A stretch of 64,000 nucleotides of DNA from Humisphaera borealis (GCF_015169395.1 NZ_CP063458.1:6138001-6202000); one strand, 5' to 3'; positions 1-10,515 are shown, numbered from the stretch's first letter. Numbers and translations are program-made. Notes: generated from the letters alone by a model not told the origin.

Positions 1-89
1 TGTTTTCATTCGTGAAGAAGCGGCTCGTTCATTGGCGACCGGCGCTTCCTTCGTGGACAAACCCCTTCGCTGACATATCCTTCACAACC

Positions 90-1166
<1,077 letters not shown>

Positions 1167-1193
1167 CCGCTTTACCGAGAACTCGAACTGCCG

Positions 1194-1532
1194 TCACCTC
1201 GCGAGCACGTCCAGCAGCGTACCCAGCATCTGATCGCCGGTCTTGAGCAGTTTCGCGTTCGCCTGATAGAGGTGTTTGTCGCGGATCAGATTGACCGTCT
1301 CGCCGACCAGGTCGACGTTCGACGTCTCCAAACCTTCTTCGTCGATCCCCGCCGGCGTTTCGTCGAGGGTGACGGAATCCACCCGCACGCCGGCCGGCTC
1401 GACCGGCGTCAGATTCGCCCGGCGGGCCTGATACCCCGACGTATTGAGGTTCGCGATGTTCCCAGCCGTCACCGCAATCCGCGCCGAGGCGGCGGACAAT
1501 CCACTGGCGGCGATGTCGAGAACGGAGAACAT
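1194..1532 (-). CDS. Short flagellar basal-body rod protein (FlgC/FlgG type)
   Basis: A 112-residue protein made almost entirely of the two conserved ends of the flagellar rod/hook family. The N-terminus (about residues 1-40, with IAASGLSAASARIAVTAGNI and NLNTSGYQARR) matches the Flg_bb_rod segment. The C-terminus (about 70-112, with SNVDLVGETVNLI and YQANAKLLKTGDQMLGTLL) matches the Flg_bbr_C helix. Only about 30 residues separate them, so it is shorter than usual FlgC (about 135). Such proteins form the periplasmic rod by coiled-coil packing of both ends. It stands alone here; flagellin is 48 kb away, so the motility genes are scattered. It could be a genuine minimal FlgC or a rod-like paralogue; sequence alone does not decide. 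Confidence 0.8.
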   Translation of the reverse strand: MFSVLDIAASGLSAASARIAVTAGNIANLNTSGYQARRANLTPVEPAGVRVDSVTLDETPAGIDEEGLETSNVDLVGETVNLIRDKHLYQANAKLLKTGDQMLGTLLDVLAR

Positions 1533-1726
1533 TCCACCTCCGACATCGGATGCCGCGAGCCGCCGGTCAAACCCTTCCGGTCAGCAAGTTGTTATCAGAC
1601 CTCAACCCGTACCGCGGCAGCGTCCAAACGGTCTGTTATTGATTCTCCATGACATGCCATCCCCCAAGCGATATAACCGCCAATCCGCATTGGCACTCTG
1701 AACGTACGTAAAGGACGGGAAACAGC

Positions 1727-3328
1727 ATGGCAGGCCGACTGGCAGTCGATTTCGGAACGTCCAACACCCTCGTCGCCGTCTGGGACGCCGAGCAGGGCGA
1801 AGCATTGCCGCTGTTGCTCCCGGACCTGTCGCGCAATCTCGCGGTGCACAGCCCGCAGGGCGATTTTGCCGAAGTGCCGCTGGTTCCGTCGCTCATCCAT
1901 TACGTCGACGAATCGCAGAAGTGGATCGGCCAGCAGGTGTTCGACCAGGATCTCTACGAGCACCCGCAGACTTTCCGGTGGAGCAAGCGGTATATCAGCC
2001 GCCGCACGCCGATCAAGCTGCACCTCGGCAGCCATGACATCACCGCCCGCATCGCTGGCCGCGATTTCCTTTCGTCCGTGCTCACCGCTGCCGTGTCCGG
2101 AATGGAGATCGATCCGCAGGAGGAAGAGGTCGCGCTAACGGTCCCGGTCGAGGCGTATGAGCATTACAACCACTGGCTGCTGTCGGCGGCCGAGAAGGCC
2201 GGCGTGCCACACGTTCGGCTGGTCGATGAAGCCTCGGCAGCCGCCATCGGCTACGGCGCGACCATGGAGATCGGCGACATCTACATGATCTTCGATTTCG
2301 GCGGTGGGAGCATGGATGTGTCGGTTGTGCAGGCCGACGAGCATGAGGGCTCGCGATTCTGCCGCGTGCTGGGCAAGGCCGGCAGCGATCTTGGCGGCGC
2401 GACGATCGACGAATGGATGTTCCGCGACGTTCTCCGCCGGGCAAAGCTCAAGGATGCCGAGCCCGACGTTCGGAAGATCAGCCGGAAGCTGCTTGTCGAT
2501 ATCGAACGGGCCAAGGAATTGCTGAGCGTCGAAGAGAAGGCCGACATCAGCGTGATCGACATGTACACGGGGTACATGGTGTCATCGGATTACACCCGGA
2601 AGCGGTTCGAGCAGATGCTCGACGTGCAGGGCCTGTTCTCGCAGATCGAACAGACGCTCAACCGCGCGCTCGAGGCCGCCCGGCTCCGCGGCGTCGATGA
2701 CGATCAGATCAAGTCCGTCTTCATGCTCGGCGGAAGCAGCCTGATTCCGTCCGTCCAGCGCGTGCTCACGCGGATCTTTGGCGGCGAGCGGGTCATGATC
2801 GACCGCCCGCTGGAAGCCGTCGCCTGCGGCGCGGCGGCGTACATCGCCGGTGCCGTCGATATTGCCGACTACATTCAACACGACTACGCCATCCGGTATC
2901 TTGACCCCGTCAAGGGCGCACACGGCTACCGACCGATCGTCCGCCGGGGCACGCAGTACCCGACCGTTGATCCGGTCGCCAAGGTGCTCGTTAAGGCGAC
3001 GCAGGATGGGCAGGCCAAGCTCGGTATGTCGGTCTTTGAAGTCGGTGAGCCGACCGGTGGCGATGCCAAGGTTGAACTGATCTTCGACAACACCGGCGCC
3101 GCCCGCGTACGGCAGGTATCGGCCGAGGAGGCCGGCAAGCGAACGCACTACTGGATCAACGAAAAGGCGGCGACGTTCCTCCCCACCAACCCTCCCGCCC
3201 AGCCCGGTGAAGCCCGCTTCGAAGTCCACTTCGGCGTAGACGCCAACAAACGCCTGACGCTCTCCGCGATGGACGTCACGACGGGCAGATACGTCTGTCA
3301 GGATGTACCGGTGGCCAAGTTGAGCTGA
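1727..3328 (+). CDS. Hsp70-family ATPase (DnaK-like)
   Basis: A 533-residue actin-fold ATPase. Phosphate-1 (LAVDFGTSNTLVAVWD, residues 4-19), phosphate-2 (YMIFDFGGGSMDVSVVQ, about 186-202) and adenosine-binding (VFMLGGSSLIPSVQ, about 330-343) motifs are present. The region after about 400 is short and beta-rich and ends without the long helical lid or acidic tail of DnaK, so this is a divergent cytoplasmic Hsp70 relative rather than housekeeping DnaK. It is divergent from the flagellar rod gene and convergent with rpiA. No DnaJ or GrpE partner is adjacent. ATG at 1727 follows an AAAGGACGGG Shine-Dalgarno-like stretch. Confidence 0.9.
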   Translation: MAGRLAVDFGTSNTLVAVWDAEQGEALPLLLPDLSRNLAVHSPQGDFAEVPLVPSLIHYVDESQKWIGQQVFDQDLYEHPQTFRWSKRYISRRTPIKLHLGSHDITARIAGRDFLSSVLTAAVSGMEIDPQEEEVALTVPVEAYEHYNHWLLSAAEKAGVPHVRLVDEASAAAIGYGATMEIGDIYMIFDFGGGSMDVSVVQADEHEGSRFCRVLGKAGSDLGGATIDEWMFRDVLRRAKLKDAEPDVRKISRKLLVDIERAKELLSVEEKADISVIDMYTGYMVSSDYTRKRFEQMLDVQGLFSQIEQTLNRALEAARLRGVDDDQIKSVFMLGGSSLIPSVQRVLTRIFGGERVMIDRPLEAVACGAAAYIAGAVDIADYIQHDYAIRYLDPVKGAHGYRPIVRRGTQYPTVDPVAKVLVKATQDGQAKLGMSVFEVGEPTGGDAKVELIFDNTGAARVRQVSAEEAGKRTHYWINEKAATFLPTNPPAQPGEARFEVHFGVDANKRLTLSAMDVTTGRYVCQDVPVAKLS

Positions 3329-3364
3329 CGCCCGGAGCGTGAGAACACCTAAGGCGTGAGAACA

Positions 3365-3420
3365 GTGGGGGACGTAGGCTGCGATCTGCGTGGCGACACG
3401 CGACTCGCTGAGTCCCCCAC
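3365..3420. terminator. Hairpin between convergent genes
   Basis: A 9-bp perfect stem (GTGGGGGAC at 3365-3373, GTCCCCCAC at 3412-3420) encloses a smaller GCGTG/CACGC stem. It sits between the convergent Hsp70 gene and rpiA. There is no U-run on either side, so intrinsic termination is only plausible; an mRNA 3'-end stabiliser is equally possible. Confidence 0.45.
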
Positions 3421-3428
3421 CCCTCGCA

Positions 3429-4127
3429 TCATTCGTCGTCCACGTACTCCCGTTCGCATACTTCGGCGTGCTCGTCGTCGGAGATGATCGCGATCGTGGC
3501 CATGCTCAGAAACAGTCCGCTTTCAACAATGCCGGCCCGCGTTCGCAACGCCTGCTCCACCTTGTGCGGGTCGGGGATACCGTCGGCAAACCGGCAGTCG
3601 TAAATGTAGTTCCCGTTGTCAGTCACGAACGGCGCGCCGTCCTTGGCCCGGCGAAGAGTCGGCTCGCCACCGAGGTTGCGGATGAACGGCACGTGCGCCT
3701 CGTGGCTGAACTGCACGATCTCGATCGGCAGCATCGCCCGGGTTCCAAGCTTCTCCACGACTTTCCCGGCGTCGGCGATGATGACCAGCTTGGCCGAGTT
3801 CTGCGCGACGATCTTCTCCCGCAGCAGGGCACCACCTAAACCCTTGATCAGATCGAGGTTAGGGTCGATCTCGTCGGCGCCGTCGATGGTGACATCGGGG
3901 TGCGGCGCTTCGACCAGGCTCACCAGTGGGATCTCCAACTCGCGGGCCCGGCGTTCGGACTGAATGCTCGTCGGCACGCCCCGGATGTCCGTGAGCTTAC
4001 CGGCCTTGATCGCTTTACCAAGAGCCTTGAGGAACTCGTCGGCGGTGGTACCCGTACCCAAACCGACGACCATTCCCGATTCGACATAGTTCATCGCCGC
4101 TTCGGCGGCACGCTGCTTCGGATTCAT
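3429..4127 (-). CDS. rpiA: Ribose-5-phosphate isomerase A
   Basis: Interconverts ribose-5-phosphate and ribulose-5-phosphate in the pentose phosphate pathway. The 232 residues match the usual length of about 220-230. Motifs seen are VGLGTGTTADEF (phosphate-binding loop, about residues 20-33), the invariant TIDGADEIDPNLDLIKG (about 80-97), GGALLREKIVA with the catalytic glutamate, and a conserved C-terminal VESGLF. ATG at 4127 starts directly with MNPKQRAAEAA, typical for the family. It is monocistronic, convergent with the Hsp70 gene and divergent from the lipoprotein at 4406. Confidence 0.95.
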   Translation of the reverse strand: MNPKQRAAEAAMNYVESGMVVGLGTGTTADEFLKALGKAIKAGKLTDIRGVPTSIQSERRARELEIPLVSLVEAPHPDVTIDGADEIDPNLDLIKGLGGALLREKIVAQNSAKLVIIADAGKVVEKLGTRAMLPIEIVQFSHEAHVPFIRNLGGEPTLRRAKDGAPFVTDNGNYIYDCRFADGIPDPHKVEQALRTRAGIVESGLFLSMATIAIISDDEHAEVCEREYVDDE

Positions 4128-4337
4128 CGCCGAAAGAGTACTTGAGCGGGGTAGGCGGGGGAAGAGGTGGTTAATTGACCGGGTGGATGGGTGGTTCGGT
4201 CGCTGTACAGCGTCCGACGCCTTCCCACCAAAGCGGGCGCAACTTGCCCGTACGTCAACGCACTACCGCAACACCCATCCACCCCTCTGCCCACCATCTT
4301 TTTCCTCGACTTTTTCTCATCTTCCGGCGCCGCCCCG

Positions 4338-4384
4338 TCCGATAACACTTCTAACGTCCGATTCCTACCCGCGGGGACCGCGGG
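4338..4384 (+). promoter_or_regulatory. Promoter-like element and leader hairpin of the lipoprotein gene
   Basis: TCCGATAAC at 4338-4346 is followed by a perfect 7-bp hairpin CCCGCGG-GGA-CCGCGGG at 4368-4384 and then a GAGG ribosome site before ATG 4406. The same nonamer, again followed by a stable structure, lies at 44268 upstream of the exosortase-anchored protein gene. A role as a -10-like element is inference; no convincing -35 partner could be named. Confidence 0.35.
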
Positions 4385-4405
4385 CACTTTGCAACGAGGT
4401 ACGCC

Positions 4406-4975
4406 ATGGAAGGCATCTTTTCCCGTTCGCGTAACGAACCTTTCGAAGTCGCCGCACCCGTCATCGGTGCCCGCGTCGCCGGCGACCACACGCCGCGCAG
4501 CGCTCTAACCGTCGGGGCCGCCGGCATCGGGCTGCTCTGCATCACGCTGGCGCTTCTGACCGGCTGTCAGGACACGGTATCGATGATCCCCAATCCCGAC
4601 CCGGATCTGCAAAAGACCCGGACCGAGTTCGCCCGCGACGCCATCAACCGCCAGTACAACACCGAGGCCCCGCGTGGCGGCAAGATCAAGGGTGGCGCGA
4701 CCGTCGACTACTCCGACAACATCATGCACGTCGCCAACTTCACCAATGAAGACTGGAAAGACGTCGAAGTCTGGGTGAACGGCCAATGGGTCGTCTTTGT
4801 TCCCAACATCCCCAAGAACGCCGAGACCTCCCGCCGGCTGAACTTCGAGATGATGTACGACCGCATGGGCCGTAGCTTCCCGACCGACAACACCGACGAA
4901 GCGACGACGGTTCGCAAAGTCGAGATCTTCCGCGACGGCAAGATGTACGAGCTGGCCGGGTTGTCCATCGAGTAA
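4406..4975 (+). CDS. Predicted lipoprotein of unknown function
   Basis: A 189-residue protein not matched to a named family. A hydrophobic segment (about residues 36-52) ends in LLTGC, a good lipobox with Cys54, so outer- or inner-membrane lipidation is likely. The 34 residues before the hydrophobic core are unusually long for a lipoprotein signal, yet no later start codon fits and a GAGG ribosome site supports ATG 4406. The mature part begins QDTVSMIPNPDPDLQKTR and holds a compact beta-rich region with NFTNEDWKDVEVWVNGQW, suggestive of an immunoglobulin-like fold. It is convergent with the tricorn-like gene and separated from it by palindromes. Confidence 0.8.
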   Translation: MEGIFSRSRNEPFEVAAPVIGARVAGDHTPRSALTVGAAGIGLLCITLALLTGCQDTVSMIPNPDPDLQKTRTEFARDAINRQYNTEAPRGGKIKGGATVDYSDNIMHVANFTNEDWKDVEVWVNGQWVVFVPNIPKNAETSRRLNFEMMYDRMGRSFPTDNTDEATTVRKVEIFRDGKMYELAGLSIE

Positions 4976-4987
4976 GCAATCCCCAGC

Positions 4988-5038
4988 TTGTGGTGCAGGC
5001 GTCCCGCCTGCAATGCAGCCGATACGGCTGCACCACAA
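4988..5038. repeat. Three-stem palindrome (inverted pair of small hairpins)
   Basis: The outer stem TTGTGGTGCAG/CTGCACCACAA (4988-4998 with 5028-5038) encloses two perfect 7-bp hairpins: GCAGGCG-TCC-CGCCTGC (4995-5011) and GCAGCCG-ATA-CGGCTGC (5015-5031). It lies between the convergent lipoprotein and tricorn-like genes. The architecture matches the pairs at 26371, 34204, 42232 and 61605. Confidence 0.85.
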
Positions 5039-5062
5039 ACACGACAACGAATCATGGACGGT

Positions 5063-5097
5063 CGATCGGGTGCGGCGCGGAGCGCGGCACCCGATCG
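5063..5097. terminator. Strong hairpin at the end of the tricorn-like gene
   Basis: A perfect 11-bp stem CGATCGGGTGC/GCACCCGATCG (5063-5073, 5087-5097) with a GC-rich loop lies about 25 bp past the stop of the minus-strand protease gene. No U-run follows on either strand, so a terminator function is inferred from position only. Confidence 0.4.
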
Positions 5098-5121
5098 TCA
5101 ATTCTTCATTGTGATCCCGGC

Positions 5122-8100
5122 TTACTTCGCCGCCTTTTCCTTCTCGATCTGCTGCAGCAACGAGTTCACCGCGACATCCAATTGGCTGTCCTTACCGGCC
5201 GATCCTTCGCCCAGGTTCCGGCGGACTTTGACATCGACCGGCCGGCCTTCACCTTCCAAGCTCTTGCCTTCGCGCGTGGTTACCTTGCTGAACGGAATAC
5301 GGACCGACGTACCGTCCATCAGTGTCGCCTCGCTGGTAAAGATCACGCCGCCCGCCGTCGGCTCGCCGACGACCTTACCTAGTTTCAGCGCCCGATACCC
5401 TTCGGTGAAGTTCTCGGCGTCGCTGATGCTCTGGCGATTGGTCACCAGCACCGTGGGCAGGTCGAGCGCCCGCTGGCCGACGTAAATCCGGCCCGGTGCA
5501 TCGGTCGCGCCACGACGGCTGATCGTCAGGTAGCCACGGCGGCTCAGCACGTCCAGCACATACGGGCTGACGAACCCACCCGTGTTGGCGCGGATGTCAA
5601 CCACCACGCCTTCCCGGGTGGCCGCCTCGGCATCCAGGTCGGCATTCAGCCGCGTCAGCGCATTGGCGCTCATGTCGGCGATGTGAACGTAACCCAGCCG
5701 GCCGTTGCTCGCCTTTGCGACCTGCAGGCGGTTGGCCTCGCTCCAGGCGCGGTAAAGCAGCGTCTTCTCGGTTGATACGTCCACCGGCCGCACCGGCACG
5801 TCGCGTTCGTCCTGCTGGCCGGCCGACTTCACGCTCAGTACCACCCGCCGGCCGATCTTTCGATCGAGCAACCGGTACAGATCCACGCCACCGTCGATCG
5901 GATCGCCGTCGACGCTCAGGATCGTGTCGCCGATCTTGATTCCCGCCTGTTGCGCCGGGCCGTCATGAAGGACCTGCGTCACCTTCAGAACACCATCCTT
6001 CTCGTACGCCGGCCGATCGAACCGAACGCCCAGCCTTCCGACATTGGTGTTTCCGAAACGCCCCCCGGAGACCCCGGTGTGCGATGCGTTCAGATCGCCG
6101 ATCATCAGCGACAGAATCCGCCGCATGTCGTCCGGCGTTTTGGCCCCGGCGATGCGCGGTTCGATCTTCTTCCACACGGCGTTCCAGTCGACGCCGTGCA
6201 TCTTGGGGTCGTAGAAGTTGAGGTTCAGAAACTGCCACGCCTGGCGGGCGACCTGCATCTTCTCCTGTGCAAAGTCGACCTCCATCGACGCCTGCACAGC
6301 AATCTCGCGAACAGTCCGGGTATCCATCGACACGGCGCGGATCTGGCCATTCTCCAGGTAGTAAATCTCGCCTGAGTTGGGCGAGAACCGCACCCAACCC
6401 TTACCGCCGGTGGTGCTCGTCAACTGCCGGACCGACGACCCTGAGGTCGAGTCGAGCGGGTAGGCATAGATGTTCTGCTTGCCATCGGTCGAACCGACGA
6501 ATGCGCACCACTTGCCGTCGGGACTGACGGTCTGAAAATCGACGTCCAGACCGATCTGCAGCAGGCTGATGCGATGGCGGATATCGGCCAGATCGAACCG
6601 CTCCAGCGTGGGGAACAGCCGGGGATCGATCGACGGAAGGGCAGGCCGGGTCGCCGGCCGAGTTGCCGGTTCGACCTTGGCCGGCTGGGTAGACGGTCTG
6701 GTCGCCGGCGATTCCGGTGGCGCGTCGCCGGGCGTTTCGGTGATCGGCGCCTTCTCCGGCGTTCGCCGGTCGGGCTGGGCCGGCTGCGGCGGCGTGGGTT
6801 GCGGCATGCCGGGCCGCTGCGTCTTCATCTCGTCCTTGAACAGCCCGCGGAACTGGTCTTCGCTGAAGTTCGGTGCCCGCGGAATCAGGTCGACCCGCGC
6901 GAGCTGATAGTCCTCCGTCCGCATCCCCGTGCCAAACAGCAGCGAACGGCCGTCGCCGCTCCACGAGACGCTGTTGCTCCCGGTGTTGGCGAAAAACGTG
7001 ACCTGTGTCGGCTTGGCGTCTTTCTCCTGCGTCGCGACGACGAACACGTTGTCGAACCCGCGCCGGCCGCTGTCGATGTACGCCAGCCACTTGCCCCGCG
7101 GCGAAAACACGTAAGGCGACGCCGCGTTATCAAACGGTGGCAGGACTGACGCCAATCCGCTCACCAGCGTTCGCTCAGTCTTGCTTCCCAGTTCGAGCAT
7201 TCGCAGCTCAGTGCCGTTGCGTCGGAAGACTAGCGCCGTACCGCCGGGCGAAAAACGCGGCGTCGAGTCGATCGCCTTGGCGGTCGTCAGCGGGATCTCC
7301 GTCTGTGTCCCGAAGTCGTACATGTAAATGTTCTGCACGCCCGAGTCTTTGCCTCCGCGATCGGAGACGTAGACCAGCTTCTGGCTGTCCGGCGACCAGT
7401 CGATGTGTCCCTCGGCGGCGGGGGTGGTGGTGACGCGCGTCGCACGGCCGCCGTCGCGGGCCGAGACGGCGAAGATCTCGCCGTGGACCGAGAATGCCAG
7501 TTTCTTACCGTCCGGCGAAACCGCCAGGTCGCGGAAGCCACCGGTGTAGTTCAGGCTTTCGACGACGGGCGCGTTGGCCGCGCCGCGGAGGTTGATCTTG
7601 AGTTCCCACGGCGTGCCACCGGTAGTCGGAACACGCCAGATGCCGAAATCCCGCTCGAAAACGATCGTCTTGCCGTCCTTCGAGATACTCGGCCACAGTA
7701 CGCGGCCGTCTTTGAAGGTAGTCAGCGGCCGAGACGTGCGAACCACTTTCGCCGGCGGCTTTGCCTTGGCACCATCGGCGGCGTTGGCCTTGACGCCTTC
7801 AGCGGGCTTGGCCTGCTGGGGCGGGGTCATATCGTACGCGATGATGTTCTGCGGCTGGGCGTCGCGATCGCTCACGCAGTAAAGCGTCTTGCCCCCGTCG
7901 CCCCACATCGGCCAGATTTCACGTGCGCCGGGCTGCGTGATCTCCTCGTACGCCACGCCTTTGCCGCGCTCCCGGCGAACCCAGACGTGCGCCTCGTTCC
8001 AGTTCGAATGGCCGTTCCGCCACCAATCACGGCTGCTCGCACCGGCGCTCATTGCCAGCGACTTTCCGTCGGGAGACGGGGCGGCGTTGAACTCGTTCGT

Positions 8101-8592
8101 GTACCGCTCGTCCGACACCGGCATCGGCGTGCCGCCGGTCGCGGCGACGCGGTAGATGTCGGCGTTACTCGCCCCAAGATCTGCGACGGTTGAGCTGAAA
8201 TAGATGTACTTGCCGTCGGCGCTCCAGGCGTCGAGCTGGTCGGCCCCGTCGTCGCTGGTCAGCCGGGTCAGGTCGCCGGTCGCGAAGGTCAGCAGGTAGA
8301 TGTCGCCGTTGCCCGACCGGCTGGAGACGAAGGCAAGCTGCTTGCCGTCGGGTGAATAAAGCGGCCGGCTTTCGTTGGCCGGATCGCTGATCAACAGGTG
8401 TGCCGTCCCGCCCTGCGCCGGCACAATCCATATGTCGCCGGCATGAACGAACGCGATCTCCTGCCCGTCGGGCGAGATTGCCGGTTCCGAAAAACTCGGC
8501 AGCGGTTTGACATCATCGGCGGCAGCAAATGCCGTCCAGGGAAGACCGACAAGTCCGGTTAGACAGGCCAGGCGCAATGCGAATCGCTTCAT
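5122..8592 (-). CDS. Tricorn-like S41 protease, secreted
   Basis: An 1156-residue protein with an N-terminal signal peptide (hydrophobic core within the first 23 residues, cleavage near AFA-AADD). The first half is a chain of WD40/TolB-like blades recognisable by repeated SPDGK or SADGK turns. A Pro/Thr-rich linker with TRPATRP repeats (about 590-650) comes next, then more blades. A C1 domain holds DLNASHTGVSGG with the expected catalytic His. A PDZ domain follows (GVLKVTQVLHDGPAQQAGI). The C-terminal S41 domain has RQSISDAENF, with the nucleophile Ser in the ISD context, and GEPTAGGV. This is the Tricorn/C-terminal processing protease architecture. Export to the periplasm distinguishes it from archaeal cytosolic tricorn. 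It is probably monocistronic. Confidence 0.92.
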   Translation of the reverse strand: MKRFALRLACLTGLVGLPWTAFAAADDVKPLPSFSEPAISPDGQEIAFVHAGDIWIVPAQGGTAHLLISDPANESRPLYSPDGKQLAFVSSRSGNGDIYLLTFATGDLTRLTSDDGADQLDAWSADGKYIYFSSTVADLGASNADIYRVAATGGTPMPVSDERYTNEFNAAPSPDGKSLAMSAGASSRDWWRNGHSNWNEAHVWVRRERGKGVAYEEITQPGAREIWPMWGDGGKTLYCVSDRDAQPQNIIAYDMTPPQQAKPAEGVKANAADGAKAKPPAKVVRTSRPLTTFKDGRVLWPSISKDGKTIVFERDFGIWRVPTTGGTPWELKINLRGAANAPVVESLNYTGGFRDLAVSPDGKKLAFSVHGEIFAVSARDGGRATRVTTTPAAEGHIDWSPDSQKLVYVSDRGGKDSGVQNIYMYDFGTQTEIPLTTAKAIDSTPRFSPGGTALVFRRNGTELRMLELGSKTERTLVSGLASVLPPFDNAASPYVFSPRGKWLAYIDSGRRGFDNVFVVATQEKDAKPTQVTFFANTGSNSVSWSGDGRSLLFGTGMRTEDYQLARVDLIPRAPNFSEDQFRGLFKDEMKTQRPGMPQPTPPQPAQPDRRTPEKAPITETPGDAPPESPATRPSTQPAKVEPATRPATRPALPSIDPRLFPTLERFDLADIRHRISLLQIGLDVDFQTVSPDGKWCAFVGSTDGKQNIYAYPLDSTSGSSVRQLTSTTGGKGWVRFSPNSGEIYYLENGQIRAVSMDTRTVREIAVQASMEVDFAQEKMQVARQAWQFLNLNFYDPKMHGVDWNAVWKKIEPRIAGAKTPDDMRRILSLMIGDLNASHTGVSGGRFGNTNVGRLGVRFDRPAYEKDGVLKVTQVLHDGPAQQAGIKIGDTILSVDGDPIDGGVDLYRLLDRKIGRRVVLSVKSAGQQDERDVPVRPVDVSTEKTLLYRAWSEANRLQVAKASNGRLGYVHIADMSANALTRLNADLDAEAATREGVVVDIRANTGGFVSPYVLDVLSRRGYLTISRRGATDAPGRIYVGQRALDLPTVLVTNRQSISDAENFTEGYRALKLGKVVGEPTAGGVIFTSEATLMDGTSVRIPFSKVTTREGKSLEGEGRPVDVKVRRNLGEGSAGKDSQLDVAVNSLLQQIEKEKAAK

Positions 8593-8680
8593 GAACGGTG
8601 CTCCGAAACGGGATCAGTGGCAGGAGCCGTAAGGTTATGAAGCGGGGATGGGGGGTGCAAGGAATATCCTCGATCCAAGC

Positions 8681-8747
8681 ACCGCGCTCCGCTTTGCGTC
8701 GCGGCTAACCGTGCGGGGGTTAACCGCGATGCAGAGCGGAGCGCGGG
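8681..8747. repeat. Imperfect inverted repeat, about 30-nt arms
   Basis: The left arm (8681-8710, beginning ACCGCGCTCCGCTTTGCG) and right arm (8718-8747, ending AGAGCGGAGCGCGGG) pair with a few mismatches around a 7-nt loop. A relative of one arm (CCGCGCTCCGTTTGAGTCG) occurs alone near 21766. It lies upstream of the tricorn-like gene and just past the stop of the delta-60 gene, so it could act as terminator or leader. Confidence 0.8.
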
Positions 8748-8760
8748 TACGACACGCAGT

Positions 8761-10515
8761 TTACAGGCGACCGAAGATCATCGCGTCATTGTCCTGGATG
8801 CTGACGGTCGCCGTGTCGGCTGCGTCGATCCGGTAGAGGCTGTTGGCGTTGATCGTCAGCTTTACCGTCTCGACACCCTCATTCACGGTGTCGTCGATGA
8901 CGTCGATCGGGACGACCACGAACGACTGCCCGGCGGGGATTTCGATGCACACCCGGCGTTGGAAGGTCGGCACGCCGGTCGTTGGCAGCAGATCGCCAGG
9001 TGTCCTCGTTGTCGTGGTCGAGTTGATAAAGGTCAGCGAGGTTGTGTAGTCAGAACCGACGGTCGCGCTGGCCGCGATGTCGAAGAATACCTTCGTGTTG
9101 AAACTATAGACGGCGTCTCGCGTCACGACGAAGTTGGCTTGGTTGTCCACCGCGCCTTCGCGAGCCGAGTTGTCGAGCGAATAAATGCCGACCTTCGGCA
9201 CCGCGCTGATAAACCGAGCCATGGTGCCAGTGCGGCCGACAGCGAGGATCTTTCCGTCGGAGGTCAGGTTCGTCGTCAGAATCGAGTCCTTGATGCCGGC
9301 GGCGGTGGTGACCTTGCCGTTTTGGCCGAAGAAGCCGTCCAACAGTCCGTTGGTCTTGAAACGCGCCATCGCAAACTTTCCATTAGAGCTGCCGGCGACC
9401 AGGATGCCTTCCTTGCTGACGCGGACGTGCCTTGCATCGTCAACACCGCCCAGGTCCGTTTCCACGTGACCTGTGCCGGCAAAGTTCGTGTCGAGCTTTC
9501 CGGCCGATGTCAGCCGTGCGACCGCGAAGTTGTCCGCGAACTTTCCAACCAGTACGACGCTTCCGTCCGGCTGCGCCTGCAGGTCGCGAAGTTCGGACTT
9601 GGGGAGAAAGAGATTGTTGAATCGGCCCGGACCGCTGATGCCGTCACTGAAGCTGCTGTCGAGCGAGCCCTGGTCGGTGAGCCGCGCCACGGCGAACCGA
9701 ACCTGGCTGCCCGGCCCGCCGCTGCCGCCGACGTAGATTTTTCCGTTGGGGGCGAGCGAGATCGCGGTGGCCGCTTCGGACGTCTCGCCGCCGAAGCCGA
9801 TCGTGATCTTTCCGGTCCGGCCGGCCGTCCCCGAGAACGAGCCGTTGCCCGCCTTTCCGAAAGTCGTGTCCAGCGAGCCGTTGGGGTTGATACGGGCGAC
9901 GGCAAAGTCCTCGGTCCTCAAATGGATAGTGATGGTACCCGCCGTGTTGGCGACCCCCGCGACGACGAGCTTTCCGTCCGGCTGAATCGCGATCGCGTTC
10001 GCGAAGCTTTCGCCGACGCCAGTGAAGTTGATCGTCATCCGGCCGTTGCCGTCGAAGGAGTTGTCCAGCGTGCCGTTGGTGTTGAAACGGGCGACGGCGG
10101 TATTGCCATAGTTATCCCAGGCGTCTTCGGTCATACCGCCGGCGACGACGATCTTGCCGTCGGCCTGGATCGCGACGGTGTTGGCAAAGTCGCCGCCGAT
10201 GCCGAAATCGGGGTTGTCCTCGCCGCCGAAGTCGGCCGTCGCGACGCCGTCGCCACCGCCGAAGGTCCTGTCGAGCTTTCCGTCGGTACTCAGCCGGGCG
10301 ACGGCGAAGTCCTTGTTCAGGGTGCCGATGGCGATGACCTTGCCGTTGGGCAGAACGGCGACGTCGGCGATCTCGAACCCGACGCTCTGTGCGAGCACCT
10401 TGCCGCTGCCGGCGACGCCGAACGTCGTATCCAGGCTGCCGGCGCTCATCAGGCAACGGGTTTCGAGGGTTTCGAGCAGGCACGGCCGGGACTTGCGGGG
10501 GGTGAGGTCTTTCAT
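8761..10515 (-). CDS. Delta-60 repeat / Calx-beta surface protein with LEPR-XLL-type N-terminus
   Basis: A 584-residue protein. ATG at 10515 is chosen over the upstream ATG at 10725, because the extension would run through a long inverted repeat, and because residues 14-24 (LETLETRCLMS) then place the planctomycete LEPR-XLL-type N-terminal motif where it is normally found. From about residue 26 to 440 run about seven to eight repeats with the pattern GSLDTTFG...DGKIVVAG...FAVARL, the delta-60 repeat (propeller-like). The C-terminal 120 residues (SAREGAVDNQANFVVTRD ... VNEGVETVKLTI) form a Calx-beta domain. It is probably exported and cell-surface or secreted. No catalytic motif is seen. Confidence 0.88.
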   Translation of the reverse strand: MKDLTPRKSRPCLLETLETRCLMSAGSLDTTFGVAGSGKVLAQSVGFEIADVAVLPNGKVIAIGTLNKDFAVARLSTDGKLDRTFGGGDGVATADFGGEDNPDFGIGGDFANTVAIQADGKIVVAGGMTEDAWDNYGNTAVARFNTNGTLDNSFDGNGRMTINFTGVGESFANAIAIQPDGKLVVAGVANTAGTITIHLRTEDFAVARINPNGSLDTTFGKAGNGSFSGTAGRTGKITIGFGGETSEAATAISLAPNGKIYVGGSGGPGSQVRFAVARLTDQGSLDSSFSDGISGPGRFNNLFLPKSELRDLQAQPDGSVVLVGKFADNFAVARLTSAGKLDTNFAGTGHVETDLGGVDDARHVRVSKEGILVAGSSNGKFAMARFKTNGLLDGFFGQNGKVTTAAGIKDSILTTNLTSDGKILAVGRTGTMARFISAVPKVGIYSLDNSAREGAVDNQANFVVTRDAVYSFNTKVFFDIAASATVGSDYTTSLTFINSTTTTRTPGDLLPTTGVPTFQRRVCIEIPAGQSFVVVPIDVIDDTVNEGVETVKLTINANSLYRIDAADTATVSIQDNDAMIFGRL

